Source: JBBSEZ01 sp038239195 (GTDB taxonomy: Bacteria > Planctomycetota > Planctomycetia > Gemmatales > Gemmataceae). From it: 17,689 bases of DNA. The notes beneath the pieces are model-generated. The model was not told where the DNA came from and made no database searches. It saw nothing but the letters and a program-made list of their open reading frames with translations. Below, piece after piece: positions 13,912 to 17,689 of this stretch (its first letter is position 1; each line of letters opens with the position of its first letter). Both the position numbers and the translations under genes were made by a program. The stretch is from the NCBI GenBank assembly GCA_038239195.1, contig JBBSEZ010000186.1, positions 1 to 17,689 on the forward strand. The letters run 5' to 3'.

Positions 13912-16664
13912 CACGCCTCCCCTCCGCGGTCGTCGTTCTCGCGCGATGCCTGGGCATCGACCGCGCGGAGGAGCGATTCCCACCACGCCAGCCCCCACGG
14001 CCCCCACTCCCGTTGCAGCCGCGCGAAGCGCTCCGCGACCTCCCTCGCCAGCCCAACCAGCATCGACGGTGGCCGGCCGTCCCAACCGCCCGTTCCGATT
14101 ACCGGCCGCGCGTAGCCGTGGTGGGCCGCGATCAGGTGCAGGCACAGCTCCTTCAAGCCGGGGGGGAGCCCCTCAAACTCCGCATCATTCTTGGCGTCCT
14201 CCACGGAGCGGAATTCGTGCCGGTAACCGTCGAGCAGGGCCACGTTCACCGGACCGCAGGTCTTCGCGTAGATCTGTTTATCGAGTGGGGCGTTGAAAGC
14301 CCGCTGCCATCGAGGGGCCCGCTTCCCTTCGTCGTGGAGCCGCGCCGCAATCCGCAGCATCTTCGTGTGGTCGGCCCCCAACCCCAACCCCGCTGCCAGT
14401 TTGCCGGCCAGCCGCTCCGCCTCTCGCTGGTGCTCAGCGAGCAACTGCGCATTGCCGACACCTCGGCTCTCCTCGGTCGTAGTATCACCCCGCCGTTTCT
14501 CGACCACCAGCCCCTCGCTCGGCTCGCCGTGCTCGGGCGCGTCCTTCACGAACTGATGGACGACCTGCCAGCGAGGCTCGGCCGCCACCCCAAGTTGTCG
14601 GACGCGGAAAGGGGGCGCGGGCACCCAGGCCGGGTCATTGTCGAGCGTTGGCGGGGCCGTGTTCCCCCCGTTTTCCAGTAGGCCGTCGGACAGCCCCCGG
14701 AGGCGCGCATCAACGATAAGCGTCTTCTCGGCCAGTAGCCGGAACAACTCCTTCTGCCGCTCCTTATCGCTGTCCTTGCGGTCCGAAAGCAGTTCCTCCA
14801 ACCGCAATGACTTCCGTAGATCGCCGGATGGGCGCAGGACGAAGGCCACGACCTCTGACTTGCCGATGACGTCCGCAACGCTCGCGGCACGCTTGAGCAG
14901 CCAGTCTCTGACTCGCCATGTCTCTGTTTCCAACACCTCGCTCGTGTACGGCGCGGCCTCGAAGAACGCCTCGATCTCCGCCTTGCCGACTTCCCCGGAC
15001 GCACGGGTCGGCAAGTGCGCCCGCCACACCACTGCCGTTTGCAGCTCCTCGTCCACCCAGCCGCGCAGCCACGGGGCGACCTCCGGCCGGCCCGTATGCT
15101 CCTTGAGTGAAGTCATCGACCAAGCATCGACGAGCGGGCGGGTCAACTCGGGGCGCAATGGCTCTCGCGTGCTTGCCTCTTCCAAGATCCGCCGCAGCTC
15201 TTCTCGGAGTGGCGTGTCGGCTTCCAGGCACCCTGGCGATGCCGGCCCAGCCTGTCCCCTGAGGCAGCGAATCGCCCCTGGACTGGCGTCGAACTCGTCC
15301 CCGGCTTGAGGCAATCGCTTGAGCGGCTTCTCCCAGATAATCTGCGTTGCCAGGACGGTCTCCACTTTCCGCTGATGGCTCGCGATGGCCTCCTTTTCCT
15401 TCACGGTTCGCGTGCCCTCCGCTTTCTTGCGGGCCTCCTTGACCGCCTTTGACGGCTTCGGCCCTGCATCAAGAAGGACAATCACGCGAGCGGCCCGTTT
15501 CCCTAGGCGATTTACCCGCCCGAGACGTTGCACCATCCGGTCCCACGCGACGAGGTCGCTCACCATGTGGTCCGCGTCGAGGTCAACGCCCACCTCTCCC
15601 GCCGACGTGGCGAAGACGAAGGCGGGCTTGTGCCTCGCTACCGACGATCCCGCGATGAACCCAAGGCTCGCGAGCTTGTCGGCAGCGATCTTGCGTTCCT
15701 GAATCCTCCGCCCGCCAACGAACAACTCCGTCTCGATGTCTCGTGCCGGACGGTCTTCCGGCTTGTTGCCCTTTGCGAGCAGTTCGACCGCCTTCTTGGC
15801 CTCAGAGGCGACCTCACGCTTGTCGCAGAAAACGATGACGCGCAGCGGCGCCGTCCCCTGCGCGGTCAGCTTCCATGCTTCCTCCGCCAAGGCCTGCGCC
15901 AGGCCCTCATCCTCGCCCAACCGCCTCACAGAAAGCAGCTTGGTCGCCTCAAGGCGCTGCTTCACGACGGGATGCTTCAGATCCTCTGCCGTCAACGTGA
16001 ACGGCACGCCCGTCCGCTTCCGCCCCGTCGCCGACAGCGACATCAGCCTGAACTCAGGGACGGGCCCCTTCGCTTTCGGGCCGAACGTGCCGCTGGCGAT
16101 GGACTCCAACAGCATCTCGAACGGCGGCACGAGATGGGCCTCGTCGAGGACGACCAGCGTATCCGCCCCGAGGAGCCCGGCGTGGTACGGCCTCATCTTC
16201 CTCGACACGCCGTAGCCCTCGAACAGCAGCCGCGAGCCGATCATGTCGATGGTGCCGAGGATGATCGCGGGCAACGACGGGTCTTCCAGCCACTTCCGGT
16301 TATCGACATGTTGACCGCGCAGGGTGGAGATGGGCAACGACCGGATGCCGAGCTCCAGAACTGTCTTCAAGTCGCTGTTCTTCTCCACCGCGTCGCGCAG
16401 CGTCTCGGCAACGCCGGTCGCCTGGTCCACCACCGCGCGGCGGTCCACGATGTAGACCAGCCTCCGGGGGACCTCTGCTTTTTTCACCCTCGCCGCCAGC
16501 CAGACAGCTATCACGGCCGTCTTCCCCAGGCCGGTCGGGATATCGAGGGCTCGCTCGATCTTGCCCTCGCGGAACCGCTCGAACAACGCTCGCTGCCAGG
16601 GGAACGGCTCTGGGTTCCCCGTGAGCGTCTGGAATAGCCGGCCGAACTCATCCTGCTGCGACAT
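13911..16664 (-). CDS. cas3: CRISPR Cas3 helicase-nuclease, type I-G (helicase first, HD domain C-terminal)
   Basis: The product is 917 aa. The helicase comes first: Walker A DIPTGLGKT (41-49), DEAH box D174-H177 (LVVLDEAH), motif III SAT (211-213), then ATSAGEVGVDLDADH and the arginine motif QRLGRVNR in the second RecA lobe. The HD nuclease is C-terminal (about 735-917): LHDEGKR (H777-D778), H816 (GYRHEFRS) and H848-H849 (AAHHGYARP). This order is the reverse of most Cas3 proteins and fits type I-G. It should unwind and degrade target DNA once recruited by the Csb complex. The chosen start ATG 16664 (MSQQDEFGRLFQTLTG) has GGTGA upstream; an earlier in-frame ATG would add a short leader only. 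The stop overlaps csb3 by one base. Confidence 0.95.
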   Translation of the reverse strand: MSQQDEFGRLFQTLTGNPEPFPWQRALFERFREGKIERALDIPTGLGKTAVIAVWLAARVKKAEVPRRLVYIVDRRAVVDQATGVAETLRDAVEKNSDLKTVLELGIRSLPISTLRGQHVDNRKWLEDPSLPAIILGTIDMIGSRLLFEGYGVSRKMRPYHAGLLGADTLVVLDEAHLVPPFEMLLESIASGTFGPKAKGPVPEFRLMSLSATGRKRTGVPFTLTAEDLKHPVVKQRLEATKLLSVRRLGEDEGLAQALAEEAWKLTAQGTAPLRVIVFCDKREVASEAKKAVELLAKGNKPEDRPARDIETELFVGGRRIQERKIAADKLASLGFIAGSSVARHKPAFVFATSAGEVGVDLDADHMVSDLVAWDRMVQRLGRVNRLGKRAARVIVLLDAGPKPSKAVKEARKKAEGTRTVKEKEAIASHQRKVETVLATQIIWEKPLKRLPQAGDEFDASPGAIRCLRGQAGPASPGCLEADTPLREELRRILEEASTREPLRPELTRPLVDAWSMTSLKEHTGRPEVAPWLRGWVDEELQTAVVWRAHLPTRASGEVGKAEIEAFFEAAPYTSEVLETETWRVRDWLLKRAASVADVIGKSEVVAFVLRPSGDLRKSLRLEELLSDRKDSDKERQKELFRLLAEKTLIVDARLRGLSDGLLENGGNTAPPTLDNDPAWVPAPPFRVRQLGVAAEPRWQVVHQFVKDAPEHGEPSEGLVVEKRRGDTTTEESRGVGNAQLLAEHQREAERLAGKLAAGLGLGADHTKMLRIAARLHDEGKRAPRWQRAFNAPLDKQIYAKTCGPVNVALLDGYRHEFRSVEDAKNDAEFEGLPPGLKELCLHLIAAHHGYARPVIGTGGWDGRPPSMLVGLAREVAERFARLQREWGPWGLAWWESLLRAVDAQASRENDDRGGEA

Positions 16665-16830
16665 GGCGATTTCACCAGCATGAAGGTGCAGCCCCTGTCT
16701 TGGGGGTGATCGGCTACCGCTTGGCGTTGGCCACGCCGAGCATTTTCTCTGGCCGCGATCATCAGCCGAATGGGGCCGCCTCAGAGCCCCCTTGCCCTCC
16801 TCCGGTGGATGGGGAGTCGGTAGCCAGCCC

Positions 16831-17580
16831 CTACTCGGCATCGGGCTCTGGCATCACGCCGGTCTCGACGGCCAGGCGCATTTCCTCCGGGCTGGCGTCC
16901 CAGGTCGCTCGGTAGGTCGCCTCCAGCGGCACCAGGATGTGGAAGTCATTCGTCAGAAACAGCGGCATGTCCGGAAGTTCGTCCCCGACGCCGACCGGCT
17001 CCACGTAGGCCGCACGCTCGCCCCCCGTCTCGTAAGAAGCCAGGGCCCGGTCCTTGCCTTCGGGGAAGGCGAAGTCCTCCTCCTCGATCTCGTCCCAGAT
17101 GGCCTTGTGGATGCCGAACGGGTCGCGCGCCGTGGGGGGGAAGAGATCGACAATCAGGACGTGAATGCCCGCGCGCAGGAAGTCGAGGGCCTTCTCGACG
17201 AAATCGCGCAGGGCGGCACGGCTGTCCTTGTTCCCCGGCGAGACAATCTCGATGACCGCGATGATCCGGCCCAGGTGGTGCCTGACGACGATCCGATTCG
17301 CCCGGCCGCAGGAGATTTCCTTTGTGGTCCGGCGCACGATGCGGGTAACCGGCCGTTCCACGGTCGCCAAGGCCCCGCCACGGAGGGCCCCCGCACCGAG
17401 CGGCTTGTTTTTCGTCTCGATGGCCAGGACGTCCGACTCCAGGGGGCCGGCGCGCTGCTCGACCAGAGCGGCGACCCCCTTCGGCAAGCGGTTCGCGTTC
17501 AACGCATCCTTGAACCGAATCGACCAGCTCTGATGAAAATCGTGAAACAGCCCGGATGGCACTCGGCCCCACGGGCGCAT
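16831..17580 (-). CDS. Planctomycete-type conserved protein with PD-(D/E)XK/Uma2-like motif pattern
   Basis: The product is 249 aa. The N-terminus RVPSGLFHDFHQSWSIRFKDALN..LPKG..ALVEQ is one I recognise from a widespread, functionally unassigned family in planctomycetes, loosely resembling DUF4058. The core reads RIIAVIEIVSPGNK (E111, K118), then FVEKALDFLRAGIHVLIVDLFPP. This parallels the Uma2/PD-(D/E)XK pattern 'lvvEvlSpstr...K...Y..aGv..ywivD', so a nuclease-like fold is possible, although activity is unproven. The C-terminal part (AYVEPVGVGDELPDMPLFL, VPLEATYRATWDASPEE) is typical of the family. The start ATG at 17580 gives the recalled N-terminus but has no good Shine-Dalgarno. It is co-directional with cas3, with 166 bp between stop and start, so co-transcription is possible but not shown. 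Confidence 0.75.
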   Translation of the reverse strand: MRPWGRVPSGLFHDFHQSWSIRFKDALNANRLPKGVAALVEQRAGPLESDVLAIETKNKPLGAGALRGGALATVERPVTRIVRRTTKEISCGRANRIVVRHHLGRIIAVIEIVSPGNKDSRAALRDFVEKALDFLRAGIHVLIVDLFPPTARDPFGIHKAIWDEIEEEDFAFPEGKDRALASYETGGERAAYVEPVGVGDELPDMPLFLTNDFHILVPLEATYRATWDASPEEMRLAVETGVMPEPDAE

Positions 17581-17689
17581 TCCGAGTTTGTCGGAGCAAG
17601 GACCGCAAGGAGAACAGGTGGGGAAGAAGACAAGAAGCCCGAAAAGGCGTAAGCAAGCTGGGTGGAAAACACAGAGAACGCCTCTGGGA

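Noticed and set aside
16665..16830. Small gene or array between the Uma2-like gene and cas3
   Set aside because: No start with ribosome binding site leading to a plausible protein, and no repeats; it may hold the cas promoter but no convincing -35/-10 pair was found.
17581..17689. Gene or promoter at the right edge
   Set aside because: Only 109 bases; no coding pattern, no clear promoter and no Shine-Dalgarno for the gene starting at 17580.

Overview
The window is strongly GC-rich by eye. Its gene families suggest a planctomycete, probably near Gemmata/Gemmataceae. Pointers are a FecR-VIT-vWA fusion, a PQQ-type propeller carrying EF-hands, a tandem trypsin-fold/TPR protein, and a family with an N-terminal 'RVPSGLFHDFHQ' stretch that I recall mainly from planctomycete genomes. 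The taxonomic call is inference from recalled families, not a search.

Left half (1-8979), chromosomal housekeeping and envelope genes: a FecR/VIT/vWA secreted protein cut by the window edge (minus); a Tat-exported Mn-type superoxide dismutase (minus); a tandem trypsin-fold/TPR protein whose second protease domain has lost its triad (plus); a hybrid histidine kinase with an ethylene-receptor-like membrane domain (minus); a divergent single-domain response regulator (plus); and an exported PQQ-like beta-propeller with two EF-hands (minus). The kinase has a good ribosome binding site and ATG, but an in-frame UGA after 19 codons. That UGA sits where I recall relatives having a conserved Cys, and homology continues past it.

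Middle (about 9020-10290), a small accessory patch: an internally deleted remnant of a ComM/YifB-type Mg-chelatase-like ATPase (minus), then a Phd-like antitoxin and a PemK/MazF-like toxin (plus). Two short palindromes precede the antitoxin and could be autoregulatory operators.

Right part (10346-17580), all on the minus strand: a gene with a motif pattern like PD-(D/E)XK/Uma2 proteins, followed by a compact type I-G (formerly I-U, 'Dpsyc') CRISPR effector operon in the order cas3 - csb3 (GSU0052-like) - csb1 (Cas7) - csb2 (Cas5-Cas6). Junctions are very tight (1-nt and 4-nt overlaps, then a 3-nt gap). There is no cas1, cas2, cas4 or repeat array in the window. The position after csb2, where the adaptation genes follow in Geobacter-type loci as I recall them, holds the convergent toxin-antitoxin pair instead. 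The locus is therefore an effector-only module here, with its array and adaptation genes elsewhere or lost.

No tRNA, rRNA, insertion sequence or CRISPR array was recognised. No gene-free stretch exceeds 300 bases.
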